The notes under the pieces are model-generated. The model was given only the letters and a program-made list of their open reading frames with translations, was not told the DNA's origin and did no database searches. From contig NZ_JWLC01000025.1 of NCBI RefSeq assembly GCF_000813745.1, positions 62,001-126,000 of the forward strand: 64,000 nucleotides of DNA. The letters run 5' to 3'. This DNA is from Leisingera sp. ANG-M1. GTDB lineage: Bacteria; Pseudomonadota; Alphaproteobacteria; Rhodobacterales; Rhodobacteraceae. Numbering within the stretch: position 1 is the stretch's first letter; every line of letters begins with the position of its first letter. Shown in pieces: positions 8,288-16,356 of the stretch. A program made the position numbers and the translations under genes.

Positions 8288-8704
8288 ATGGAGTTCTCAC
8301 GCCGTGAGACCCTGGCCCTGGGCCTGGGCGCTGCCGTGGTAACCGTGCTGCCGTTCCAGGTGAACGCCGCAGCAGACGACCGGATCGCTGCCTTTACCGG
8401 CGGTGCCGATATGGCCGAGGGCGGCGTCACCCTGAACGCGCCCGAGATTGCCGAGAACGGCAATACTGTTCCGATCTCGGTTGAGGCGCCTGGCGCCACC
8501 GCGATCCTGGTGCTGGCCACCGGCAACCCGGAACCCGGTGTGGCGACCTTCAACTTCGGCCCCGGTGCGGCGCAGCAGTCGGCCTCGACCCGGATCCGCC
8601 TTGCGGGCACCCAGGACGTTGTTGCGGTGGCCAAGCTGGCCGATGGCTCTTTCGCCAAGGCAAGCGCCACCGTCAAAGTGACCATCGGCGGCTGCGGCGG
8701 CTGA
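8288..8704 (+). CDS. soxY: SoxY, sulfur-carrier subunit
   Basis: 138 residues. Tandem ATGs occur at 8285 and 8288; I chose 8288 because AGGAG at 8276-8280 is then seven bases away. The N-terminus (FSRRETLALGLGAA) is a Tat signal. The C-terminus ends in the invariant GGCGG tail, whose cysteine carries the sulfur intermediate between SoxXA, SoxB and SoxCD. It pairs with SoxZ encoded 44 bases downstream, which usually travels through Tat bound to SoxY. Confidence 0.96.
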   Translation: MEFSRRETLALGLGAAVVTVLPFQVNAAADDRIAAFTGGADMAEGGVTLNAPEIAENGNTVPISVEAPGATAILVLATGNPEPGVATFNFGPGAAQQSASTRIRLAGTQDVVAVAKLADGSFAKASATVKVTIGGCGG

Positions 8705-8748
8705 GGCTGCCTGCTCCCTGAACGGAATTCTTAAGGAGAATTAAAGAC

Positions 8749-9078
8749 ATGGCATCCGGTGTTAAACCCCGCGTCAAGGTCCCGAAAACCGCTGCTGCCG
8801 GCGATACGGTCACCATCAAGACCCTGATCAGCCACAAGATGGAAAGCGGCCAGCGCAAGGATAAGGAAGGCAACCTGATCCCGCGCTCGATCATCAACCG
8901 CTTCACCTGCGCCTTCAACGGCGAGACCGTGCTGGACGTGGCGATGGAGCCCGCGATCTCCACCAACCCCTATTTCGAGTTCGACGCTGTCGTGCCGGAA
9001 GCCGGTGAATTTGTCTTCACCTGGTATGACGACGACGGCTCGGTCTACGACACCAAGAAAAAAATCGCCATCGGCTGA
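8749..9078 (+). CDS. soxZ: SoxZ, partner of the SoxY sulfur carrier
   Basis: 109 residues from ATG at 8749, behind AAGGAGAA. There is no signal peptide, which is normal: SoxZ is exported as a complex with Tat-targeted SoxY. An Ig-like beta sandwich is expected, with motifs TLISHKMESGQR and FNGETVL and the C-terminal FVFTWYDDDGSVYDTKK. It docks SoxYZ onto SoxXA, SoxB and SoxCD. Confidence 0.95.
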   Translation: MASGVKPRVKVPKTAAAGDTVTIKTLISHKMESGQRKDKEGNLIPRSIINRFTCAFNGETVLDVAMEPAISTNPYFEFDAVVPEAGEFVFTWYDDDGSVYDTKKKIAIG

Positions 9079-9153
9079 TCCGTTCCGGATCTTTAGGCAC
9101 GCGTTCTGTCCGGTTTGCGCCGGGCAGAGCAGGCACCCAAGGGAGGACAGGGA

Positions 9154-10005
9154 ATGAACAAGAAGGCAATCACAGCAATTGCCGCCGTGCTGGCGCTGCC
9201 TATGGCAGCAGGTGCAGGCCCCGATGACGACACGCTGGTGGTCAACGAGGAAATCGAGATGGTCACCAAGGCCGCCGCACCTGCGCATATCGCGGATGTG
9301 ATGGACGAGGTGATGTCGGGCTGGCACTTCCGCAAGGATGAAACCCAGGCCCTGCAGATGGACGACTTTGAAAACCCGGCGATGATCTTTGTCGATCAGG
9401 CCCTGGATGCTTGGAGCACTGTCGAAGGCTCCGAGGGCAAGTCCTGCGCTTCCTGCCACGATGATGTCGAGGAAAGCATGAAAGGCGTGCGCGCGGTCTA
9501 TCCTAAATGGAGCGAGGCCGCCGGTGAAGTCCGCACCCTGAACATGCAGATCAACGACTGCCGCGAAAACCACATGGGTGCCGAGAAGTGGAAGTACACA
9601 GGCGGCAAGATGTCGGCGATGGAAGCGCTGATCTCGGTCCAGTCGCGCGGTATGCCGGTGGATGTGGCCATCGACGGCCCGGCCCAGTCGACCTGGGAGA
9701 AGGGCAAGGAGATGTATTACACCCGCACCGGCCAGCTGGAGCTGTCTTGTGCGAACTGCCATGAAGACAACTATGGCAACATGATCCGCGCCGACCACCT
9801 GAGCCAGGGCCAGATCAACGGCTTCCCGGTCTACCGCTTGAAGAACACCAAGCTGAATACCGCCCATGCGCGCTTCAAGGGCTGCGTGCGCGACACCCGC
9901 GCCGAGACCTACAAGCCGGGTTCGGCGGACTTCGTGGCGCTGGAGCTCTATGTGGCCTCGCGCGGCAACGGGCTGTCGGTCGAAGCACCCTCTGTCCGCA
10001 ACTGA
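9154..10005 (+). CDS. soxA: SoxA, diheme c-type cytochrome of the SoxXA complex
   Basis: 283 residues from ATG at 9154 with GGGAGGACAGGG upstream. A Sec signal peptide is followed by two heme motifs: Cys98-x-x-Cys101-His102 (SCASCHDD) and Cys199-x-x-Cys202-His203 (SCANCHED). The active-site cysteine, which becomes the persulfide heme ligand, is Cys244 in FKGCVRDTRAE. This is therefore the two-heme type, as in Paracoccus. It is the last gene of soxXYZA, since a strong hairpin follows at 10012-10041. Confidence 0.95.
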   Translation: MNKKAITAIAAVLALPMAAGAGPDDDTLVVNEEIEMVTKAAAPAHIADVMDEVMSGWHFRKDETQALQMDDFENPAMIFVDQALDAWSTVEGSEGKSCASCHDDVEESMKGVRAVYPKWSEAAGEVRTLNMQINDCRENHMGAEKWKYTGGKMSAMEALISVQSRGMPVDVAIDGPAQSTWEKGKEMYYTRTGQLELSCANCHEDNYGNMIRADHLSQGQINGFPVYRLKNTKLNTAHARFKGCVRDTRAETYKPGSADFVALELYVASRGNGLSVEAPSVRN

Positions 10006-10011
10006 TCTTTG

Positions 10012-10050
10012 CGCCCCGCGCCTGTTGACAGGCGCGGGGCGTGTCTCTTT
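10012..10050 (+). terminator. Strong hairpin after soxA, probable terminator
   Basis: A perfect 13-bp GC stem (CGCCCCGCGCCTG, loop TTGA, mirrored arm ending at 10041) followed by TGTCTCTTT. It separates soxXYZA from soxB. Because soxB has its own operator right after it, soxB is probably transcribed at least partly on its own. Confidence 0.65.
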
Positions 10051-10056
10051 TGAAAC

Positions 10057-10072
10057 ATTCATTTGTGCGAAT
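10057..10072. promoter_or_regulatory. SoxR-type operator, soxA-soxB gap
   Basis: Perfect ATTC-N8-GAAT (ATTCATTTGTGCGAAT), lying between a possible -35 TTGAAA (10050-10055) and -10 TATGTC (10072-10077). It is 33 bases before the soxB start and directly after the terminator-like hairpin. I know of no report of SoxR acting in this gap. Confidence 0.65.
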
Positions 10073-10104
10073 ATGTCGCGCAAGCACACAGGATACCGGT
10101 ACAC

Positions 10105-11802
10105 ATGATCTCGCGCCGCGATTTTCTGCAGGTTTCCATGGCCGCCTCGGCCATGGTGGGGGCGTCAGGCTTTGGCAACTGGGCGCGGCTGGCTGCGCAG
10201 CAGTCGCTGACCCAGGACCAGCTTCTGGAGTTTGACACCTTCGGCAACATCAGCCTGATCCATGTGACTGATATTCATGGGCAATTGAAGCCGATCTATT
10301 TCCGCGAGCCGTCGATCAATCTGGGTGTCGGCGGCAACAAGGGCCATGTGCCGCATATCACCGGCGCCGACTTCCGCAAGGCTTATGGCATCGCTGACGG
10401 CAGCCCTTCGGCCTATGCGCTGACCTATGATGACTTCTCGTCGCTCGCCAAGGGCTATGGCCGCGTCGGCGGGCTGGACCGGATGGCAACGATCATCAAC
10501 GCCATCCGCGCCGACCGCCCCGATGCGCTGCTGTTTGACGGCGGCGACACCTGGCACGGCTCCTACACCTGCCATCACACGGCAGGCCAGGACATGGTCA
10601 ATGTGATGAACGCGCTGAAACCGGATGCGATGACCTTCCACTGGGAGTTCACTCTGGGCTCTGAGCGGGTCAATGAGATCGTCGAGGGCCTGCCTTTTGC
10701 GGCGCTTGGCCAGAACATCTTTGACGCCGAGTGGGACGAGCCGGCCGAACTGTTCAAACCCTACAAGTTCTTCGAACGCGGCGGTGCCAAGGTGGCGGTA
10801 ATCGGCCAGGCCTTCCCCTATATGCCGATTGCCAACCCGGGCTGGATGTTCCCGGAGTATTCGTTCGGTATCCGCGATGAGAACATGCAGGCGATGGTGG
10901 ATGAGGTGCGCGCGGCCGGCGCAGATCTGCTGGTGGTGCTCAGCCACAACGGCTTTGACGTCGACAAGAAGATGGCCGGCAAGGTGCAGGGGATTGACGT
11001 GATCCTGTCGGGCCACACCCATGACGCGCTGCCCGAGCCGGTCCTGGTGGGCAAAACCCATATCATTGCTTCTGGGTCTAATGGCAAATTTGTCTCCCGT
11101 GTTGATTTGGATGTGCGCGACGGCCAGCTGATGGGGCTGCGGCACAAGCTGATCCCGGTGTTCTCGGATGTGATCGCGCCGGACCCGGCAGTGGCGCAGC
11201 TGATTGATGCGGAGCGCGCGCCCTTTAAGGCGCAGCTGGAGGAGGTGATCGGCCAGACCGATACGCTGCTCTACCGCCGCGGCAACTTCAACGGCACCTG
11301 GGACGACCTGATCTGCGATGCGCTGCTGAGCGAGCGGGAGGCGGATATTGCCATGTCGCCGGGCGTGCGCTGGGGACCGTCGCTGGTGCCGGGCGACAAT
11401 ATCACCCGCGAGGATATCTGGAACGTGACCTCGATGTCTTACGGGCAGGCCTACCGGTCGGAGATGACCGGCGAGTTCATCAAAGTGATCCTTGAGGATG
11501 TAGCCGACAACATCTTCAACCCGGACCCCTATTACCAGCAGGGCGGCGACATGGTGCGGATCGGCGGCATGGGTTACCGGATCGACATCACCAAGCCGCA
11601 AGGCGAGCGGATCACCGATATGACGCTTCTGAAGACCGGCGAGGCGATCGATCCGGCGAAATCCTACGTCGTGGCCGGCTGGGCCAGCGTGAACGAGGGC
11701 ACCGAAGGGCCGATGATCTGGGATGTGGTCGAGGATCATATCCGCAAGCTTGGCACCGTGACCCTGAACCCGAACACTTCCGTGCAGGTGGCAGGCGCTT
11801 AA
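10105..11802 (+). CDS. soxB: SoxB, thiosulfohydrolase (dimanganese)
   Basis: 565 residues from ATG at 10105. The N-terminus is a Tat signal (SRRDFLQVSMAASAMVG). The metallophosphoesterase-type domain has its metal ligands in VTDIHGQLKP, FDGGDTWHGS, VLSHNGFDVD and LSGHTHDALPEP. The SoxB-specific FHWEFTLG segment is present, and a 5'-nucleotidase-like C-terminal domain follows. The enzyme hydrolyses the terminal sulfonate from SoxY-bound intermediates and releases sulfate. It has its own upstream operator and is flanked by hairpins on both sides. Confidence 0.96.
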   Translation: MISRRDFLQVSMAASAMVGASGFGNWARLAAQQSLTQDQLLEFDTFGNISLIHVTDIHGQLKPIYFREPSINLGVGGNKGHVPHITGADFRKAYGIADGSPSAYALTYDDFSSLAKGYGRVGGLDRMATIINAIRADRPDALLFDGGDTWHGSYTCHHTAGQDMVNVMNALKPDAMTFHWEFTLGSERVNEIVEGLPFAALGQNIFDAEWDEPAELFKPYKFFERGGAKVAVIGQAFPYMPIANPGWMFPEYSFGIRDENMQAMVDEVRAAGADLLVVLSHNGFDVDKKMAGKVQGIDVILSGHTHDALPEPVLVGKTHIIASGSNGKFVSRVDLDVRDGQLMGLRHKLIPVFSDVIAPDPAVAQLIDAERAPFKAQLEEVIGQTDTLLYRRGNFNGTWDDLICDALLSEREADIAMSPGVRWGPSLVPGDNITREDIWNVTSMSYGQAYRSEMTGEFIKVILEDVADNIFNPDPYYQQGGDMVRIGGMGYRIDITKPQGERITDMTLLKTGEAIDPAKSYVVAGWASVNEGTEGPMIWDVVEDHIRKLGTVTLNPNTSVQVAGA

Positions 11803-11833
11803 GCGGCGCCCGCCCCGGCGGGGCAGGACAATC

Positions 11834-11849
11834 TTCCCCTGACGGGGAA
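11834..11849 (+). terminator. Weak hairpin after soxB
   Basis: TTCCCC-TGAC-GGGGAA six-bp stem, followed after CCGTA by an A/T run (AAAAAATTTT). A second small GC hairpin precedes it near 11812-11824. Possible partial terminator between soxB and soxC. Confidence 0.4.
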
Positions 11850-11873
11850 CCGTAAAAAATTTTGCTCAGTTGA

Positions 11874-11889
11874 ATTCACGAAAGTGAAT
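11874..11889. promoter_or_regulatory. SoxR-type operator, soxB-soxC gap
   Basis: Perfect ATTC-N8-GAAT (ATTCACGAAAGTGAAT), extended to a 7-bp inverted repeat AATTCAC-GAAA-GTGAATT. It is 26 bases before the soxC start and just upstream of its AGGAGG. The surrounding sequence is AT-rich, fitting a promoter, though the exact -35/-10 pair is unclear. Confidence 0.65.
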
Positions 11890-11915
11890 TTATCGATATA
11901 AGGAGGCAAAGAAAG

Positions 11916-13187
11916 ATGAGTGATGACGCCAAGAGCCTGGCGCCCTCGCGCCGCCAGTTCCTGACCGGAGCGGCGGCTGCCGGGGCAGGGGCTGTTGCCG
12001 CCGGTGCCGCTAAGGCGGCCACGCCCGATCCGCTGATTACAGAAGTGCAGGAATGGGCCTCAGGCCTCGGCGAGGGTGTGGATGCCACGCCTTACGGCAT
12101 GCCGATCCAATACGAGGGCGACGTGGTGCGCCGCAACGTGGAGTGGCTGACGGCGGACACCATCAGCTCGATCAACTTCACCCCGATCCACGCGCTGGAC
12201 GGCACAATCACGCCGCAGGGCTGTGCCTTTGAGCGCCACCATTCGGGCGCCATCGAGCTGCGCAAGGAAGACTACCGGCTGATGATAAACGGGCTGGTCG
12301 AGACGCCGCTGGTGTTCACCTATGAAGACCTGGAGCGCTTCCCGCGCGAAAACCGCGTTTATTTCTGCGAATGCGCCGCGAACTCAGGCATGGAATGGGC
12401 CGGTGCGCAGCTGAACGGCGCGCAGTTCACCCATGGAATGATCCACAATATGGAATACTCCGGCGTGTCGCTGCGGACGCTGCTGGAAGAGGCCGGCGTC
12501 AGCCCCGAGGGCAAGTGGGTCTATGTGGAGGGTGCGGATGCGTCTTCGAACGGGCGCTCGATCCCGCTGGAAAAGGCGATGGACGACGTGCTGGTCGCCT
12601 TCAAGGCCAACGGCGAGGCGCTGCGCAAGGAGCATGGCTATCCGGTGCGGCTGGTGGTGCCGGGCTGGGAAGGCAACATGTGGGTCAAATGGCTGCGCCG
12701 GGTTGAGGTCATGGACCAGCCGGTTGAAAGCCGCGAGGAGACTTCGAAATATACCGACACGCTGGCCAACGGCGTCAGTCGCAAGTGGACCTGGGAGATG
12801 GATGCGAAATCCGTTGTCACCAGCCCCAGCCCGCAGGCGCCGATCAAACATGGGCCGGGGCCGCTGGTGATCACCGGGCTGGCCTGGTCGGGGCGTGGTG
12901 CGGTTACCGGCGTGGATGTCTCGCTGGACGGTGGCAAGAGCTGGCAGGAGGCGCGGCTGGCCGCGCCTGGCACTGACAAGGCGCTGACGCGGTTCTACCT
13001 GGACATCAATTGGGACGGTTCCGAGATGCTGCTGCAAGCCCGTGCCAAGGATTCCACCGGTTACGTCCAGCCTTCCAAGGCGCAGCTGCGCGAGGTGCGC
13101 GGCTTGAATTCGATCTATCACAACAACGCCATCCAGACCTGGTGGGTCAAGGCTAACGGGGAGGCGGAAAATGTCGAAGTATCTTAA
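11916..13187 (+). CDS. soxC: SoxC, molybdenum-cofactor sulfane dehydrogenase subunit
   Basis: 423 residues from ATG at 11916 with AGGAGG at 11901. A Tat signal (SRRQFLTGAAAAG) fits cofactor insertion before export. The sulfite-oxidase-type Moco domain includes YFCECAANSG with Cys151/Cys153, the latter the likely Mo ligand. The dimerisation domain covers about residues 290-400. With SoxD it oxidises the SoxY-bound sulfane sulfur (a six-electron step), so this organism should oxidise thiosulfate fully to sulfate without sulfur globules. It overlaps soxD by 17 bases. Confidence 0.95.
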   Translation: MSDDAKSLAPSRRQFLTGAAAAGAGAVAAGAAKAATPDPLITEVQEWASGLGEGVDATPYGMPIQYEGDVVRRNVEWLTADTISSINFTPIHALDGTITPQGCAFERHHSGAIELRKEDYRLMINGLVETPLVFTYEDLERFPRENRVYFCECAANSGMEWAGAQLNGAQFTHGMIHNMEYSGVSLRTLLEEAGVSPEGKWVYVEGADASSNGRSIPLEKAMDDVLVAFKANGEALRKEHGYPVRLVVPGWEGNMWVKWLRRVEVMDQPVESREETSKYTDTLANGVSRKWTWEMDAKSVVTSPSPQAPIKHGPGPLVITGLAWSGRGAVTGVDVSLDGGKSWQEARLAAPGTDKALTRFYLDINWDGSEMLLQARAKDSTGYVQPSKAQLREVRGLNSIYHNNAIQTWWVKANGEAENVEVS

Positions 13188-14304
13188 TGGGGTGAAAATG
13201 GGCGTTGAGGGCAGCTCCCGTCCGCGGGCGGAAAGCGTAGCGCCCGCCCGGGGGGGCGGACGGGCGCTGCCCGGCCTTTCGGCCGGGCGGTACGTTGTTG
13301 CAGCTGCTATTTTTTCTTTGGCAGTTGTTTCACCGGCGGCTGCAGAGAAGTTCGGCCTGGGCCGTCCTGCACTGCCGGAGGAAATTGCCGCCTGGGATCT
13401 GGATGTGGCCCCCGATGGCACCGGCCTGCCCGCAGGCTCGGGCGATGTGTTCACCGGCGAAGAGGTCTTTGCCGAGAAATGCGCCGTTTGCCACGGCGAC
13501 TTTGCCGAAGGTGTCGGCAATTGGCCCAAGCTCGCGGGCGGGCAGGACACGCTGGACCATGACGATCCGCTGAAGACAGTGGGCAGCTACTGGCCGTATC
13601 TCTCGACCACCTGGGACTATGTGAACCGCTCGATGCCGTTTGGCGATGCGCAGTCTCTGACCGCGGACGAGGTTTATGCTATTGTGGCTTATATCCTCTA
13701 TTCCAACGATCTGGTGGATGACGAGTTCGTATTGTCGGACGGGACTTTTGCAGATGTGGAGCTGCCCAATGCGGAAGGCTTCATCCTGGATGACCGGCTG
13801 GAGGCGGAGAAGCACTTCTGGAACCCGGAGCCGTGCATGGAGAACTGCAAGGACGACGTCGAGATCACCATGCGCGCCATGGTGCTGGACGTGACGCCGG
13901 AGGAAGAGAGCGCCGCGGCTTCGGGTGATGCCGCGCCGGTTGAGGAGGCGGAGGAGCCTGTCGAAGTGGCAGCTGTTCTAGACCCGGAACTGGTGGCGAA
14001 AGGTGAGAAGACCTTTAAGAAGTGCAAGGCCTGCCACCAGGTCGGCGACGGGGCCAAGTCCAAGACCGGGCCCATCCTGAACGGCATCATCGGAGCGCCT
14101 GCCGGCTACGTGGAGGGGTTCCGTTACTCCAAGGCGATGAAGGCTGCGGCCGAAGGCGGGCTGGTCTGGGATGAGGCCGAACTGGCGGCCTTTCTGGCGA
14201 AACCGAAGAAATACATGAAGGGGACCAAGATGTCCTTTGCAGGACTGAAGAAGGAAGGGGACATCGAGGCGGTGATTGCCTACCTCAAGTCCTATTCCCA
14301 GTAA
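13171..14304 (+). CDS. soxD: SoxD, diheme c-type cytochrome, with unusual N-terminal insert
   Basis: 377 residues. ATG at 13171 lies inside the end of soxC and has GGGGAGGCGG upstream. Heme motifs are Cys104-x-x-Cys107-His108 (KCAVCHGD) and Cys285-x-x-Cys288-His289 (KCKACHQ). SoxD takes electrons from SoxC and passes them to cytochrome c. The hydrophobic signal core does not begin until about residue 41 (YVVAAAIFSLAVVSPAAA). Before it are about 30 Arg/Gly/Pro/Ser-rich residues encoded by a strongly palindromic GC block (13217-13287). That suggests an in-frame repeat insertion just before the signal sequence. Export then needs either the long N-region to be tolerated or an internal start. Confidence 0.93.
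   Translation: MSKYLNGVKMGVEGSSRPRAESVAPARGGGRALPGLSAGRYVVAAAIFSLAVVSPAAAEKFGLGRPALPEEIAAWDLDVAPDGTGLPAGSGDVFTGEEVFAEKCAVCHGDFAEGVGNWPKLAGGQDTLDHDDPLKTVGSYWPYLSTTWDYVNRSMPFGDAQSLTADEVYAIVAYILYSNDLVDDEFVLSDGTFADVELPNAEGFILDDRLEAEKHFWNPEPCMENCKDDVEITMRAMVLDVTPEEESAAASGDAAPVEEAEEPVEVAAVLDPELVAKGEKTFKKCKACHQVGDGAKSKTGPILNGIIGAPAGYVEGFRYSKAMKAAAEGGLVWDEAELAAFLAKPKKYMKGTKMSFAGLKKEGDIEAVIAYLKSYSQ
13217..13287. repeat. Palindromic GC-rich block inside soxD 5' end
   Basis: An outer inverted repeat CCCGTCCG (13217-13224) / CGGACGGG (13257-13264) encloses inner CGGGCG/CGCCCG arms. It is followed by a perfect hairpin CCCGGCC-TTTC-GGCCGGG (13270-13287). The reading frame stays open across it. It looks like a REP-type element inserted in frame. 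Confidence 0.6.
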
Positions 14305-14305
14305 C

Positions 14306-15019
14306 ATGCAGCGCCGTCTGGCGTTGGTTATCCCGGTCTGGGCTGCGCTGGCAGGCGCGGCCCAGGCCAGCGAGGGCGCCGTGCCGATCGGCGATCCAGA
14401 GCGGGGCGAAAACGTGTTTGAGCAATGCGCGTCCTGCCATGAGGTCGGGCCAGGGGCCCGCCACAAGAACGGGCCGCTGCTGAACGGGGTTTTCGGCCGC
14501 AAGGTGGCGCAGTTCGAGGATTTCAAGTATTCCAATAGCATCGTGCGTGCCCGCAAGGACGGGATGGTCTGGGACTTGGAGCATCTGGACGCCTATCTGG
14601 AAAACCCTAAGGCGCTGGTGAGCGGCACGCGGATGGCCTTCCGCGGCCTCAAGGAACCGCAGGACCGCCGGGATGTGCTGGCATACTTGCGCCGGTTCTC
14701 GGACAACCCGCAGGACATACCGGAGGCCGAGCCGACTGTGCGCAAGGTTGAAGTGGCGCTGCCGCCTGAGACGCTCGCCATTGTGGGGGACCGGGACTAT
14801 GGCGAGTATCTCTCAAGCGAATGCACCACCTGCCACCAGACCGACGGGGATTATGATGGCATCCCTTCGGTCATCGGCTGGCCGAATGAGGACTTTGTCA
14901 TCGCCATGCACGCCTACAAACGCAAGATCCGGCCCCATCCGGTGATGCAGATGATGGCGGGGCGGTTGTCGGACGAGGAGATCGCAGCACTGGCCGCGTA
15001 TTTTGGTGCGCTGGAGTGA
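14306..15019 (+). CDS. soxE: SoxE, diheme c-type cytochrome
   Basis: 237 residues from ATG at 14306, one base after the soxD stop, so translationally coupled. A short signal peptide ends near AAQA. Heme motifs are Cys41-x-x-Cys44-His45 (CASCHEVG) and Cys173-x-x-Cys176-His177 (CTTCHQTD). The first domain resembles class I cytochrome c, and the second the small heme partner of flavocytochrome c sulfide dehydrogenase. In Paracoccus SoxE associates with the flavoprotein SoxF encoded next. Confidence 0.9.
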   Translation: MQRRLALVIPVWAALAGAAQASEGAVPIGDPERGENVFEQCASCHEVGPGARHKNGPLLNGVFGRKVAQFEDFKYSNSIVRARKDGMVWDLEHLDAYLENPKALVSGTRMAFRGLKEPQDRRDVLAYLRRFSDNPQDIPEAEPTVRKVEVALPPETLAIVGDRDYGEYLSSECTTCHQTDGDYDGIPSVIGWPNEDFVIAMHAYKRKIRPHPVMQMMAGRLSDEEIAALAAYFGALE

Positions 15020-15058
15020 TCTCCGGCGCTTTGTTGTTTTGAAAGGGAGGGTAGTAAA

Positions 15059-16321
15059 ATGGCTGTAGACAGACGTAAGTTTCTTGGCACCGGAGCGGCT
15101 GCGGCGGCGGCCTTGCAGGCGCCGGCGGTTCTGGGCGCGGGCAAGCCGCGTGTCGTGGTTGTCGGCGGCGGTGCAGGCGGTGCGACTGCGGCGCGTTATA
15201 TTGCCAAGGACAGCAAGGGCGCGATTGACGTCACCCTGGTGGAGCCGACCCGGACCTACTACACCTGCTTCTTCTCCAATCTGTATATCGGCGGTTTTCA
15301 GGACCTGGCGGGCATTGCCCACAGCTATGGCACTTTGGCCAGCCAGTACGGCGTCAATGTGGTGCATGACTGGGCGGTGGGGATCGACCGGGATGCAAGG
15401 ACCGTCAGCCTGGCGGGCGGCGGGATGCTGCCCTACGACCGGCTGATCCTGTCGCCGGGGATAGATTTTGTCGACGGCGCGGTGGAGGGCTGGGACATCA
15501 CTTCCCAGAACAAGATGCCGCATGCCTATAAGGCGGGCTCGCAGTCGGAACTTTTGAAAGCGCAGATCGAGGCGATGCCGGAAGGCGGCACCTTTGCGAT
15601 GGTTGCTCCACCCAACCCCTACCGCTGCCCGCCGGGACCTTATGAGCGGGTGTCGATGGTGGCGCATGTGCTGAAGCAGCGGAACCCCACGGCCAAGATC
15701 ATTGTTGCCGACCCCAAGCCGAAGTTCTCCAAGATGGCGCTGTTCCAGGAGGGCTGGGGCAGCCATTACGACGGCATGATCGACTGGATCGGCGAGGAGT
15801 TCGGCGGCGGCAATGTCTCGGTGGACCCGGATGCGATGACGGTGACCATTGACGGCGAAGTGACCAAGGTGGATGCCTGCAACGTGATCCCGGCGATGAA
15901 GGCGGGGCGGATCTGCGAGATGGCCGGCATCACCGAGGGCAACTGGGCGCCGGTCAGCGGCCACACGATGCAGAGCCGGCTGGATGAGAATATCCATGTG
16001 CTGGGCGATGCCTGCGCGCAGGGCGACATGCCGAAATCCGGCTTCTCGGCCAATTCCCAGGCCAAGGTGGCGGCGATGGCGGTGCGCGGGGCATTGACTG
16101 ACAGCAAAGTGTTCCCGGCGAAATTCTCCAACACCTGCTGGTCGCTGATCGGCACCAATGACGGTGTGAAGGTGGGGGCGACCTATCAGGCGACGGATGA
16201 GAAGATTGCCAAGGTGGACGGGTTCATCAGCCAGACCGGCGAAGACGCTGAGCTGCGCCAGGCGACTTATGAGGAAAGCATCGGCTGGTATGCCGGGATT
16301 ACCTCCGACATGTTCGGCTGA
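15059..16321 (+). CDS. soxF: SoxF, FAD subunit of flavocytochrome c sulfide dehydrogenase type
   Basis: 420 residues from ATG at 15059, behind GGGAGG. The N-terminus has a Tat-like signal (DRRKFLGTGAAAAAAL), then the dinucleotide-binding motif VVVVGGGAGGATAARYIA. Conserved cysteines in YYTCFFSNLY and FSNTCWSLI fit the redox disulfide of this family. SoxF oxidises sulfide in vitro and, with SoxE, forms a flavocytochrome. In Paracoccus it speeds thiosulfate oxidation but is not essential. It is the last gene of the sox cluster. Confidence 0.93.
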   Translation: MAVDRRKFLGTGAAAAAALQAPAVLGAGKPRVVVVGGGAGGATAARYIAKDSKGAIDVTLVEPTRTYYTCFFSNLYIGGFQDLAGIAHSYGTLASQYGVNVVHDWAVGIDRDARTVSLAGGGMLPYDRLILSPGIDFVDGAVEGWDITSQNKMPHAYKAGSQSELLKAQIEAMPEGGTFAMVAPPNPYRCPPGPYERVSMVAHVLKQRNPTAKIIVADPKPKFSKMALFQEGWGSHYDGMIDWIGEEFGGGNVSVDPDAMTVTIDGEVTKVDACNVIPAMKAGRICEMAGITEGNWAPVSGHTMQSRLDENIHVLGDACAQGDMPKSGFSANSQAKVAAMAVRGALTDSKVFPAKFSNTCWSLIGTNDGVKVGATYQATDEKIAKVDGFISQTGEDAELRQATYEESIGWYAGITSDMFG

Positions 16322-16334
16322 CCATGGATTGAAA

Positions 16335-16355
16335 GGGGGCGCTGCTGGCGCCCCC
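16335..16355. terminator. Hairpin between convergent soxF and U32 gene
   Basis: GGGGGCGC-TGCTG-GCGCCCCC, an 8-bp perfect stem with no T-run on either strand. It fills the 35-base gap between two converging genes, so it may stop transcription from both sides. Confidence 0.5.
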
Positions 16356-16356
16356 G

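Noticed and set aside
10024-10029. TTGACA -35 match upstream of soxB
   Set aside because: It lies in the loop of the 13-bp hairpin after soxA and has no -10 partner at proper distance. TTGAAA at 10050 is better placed.
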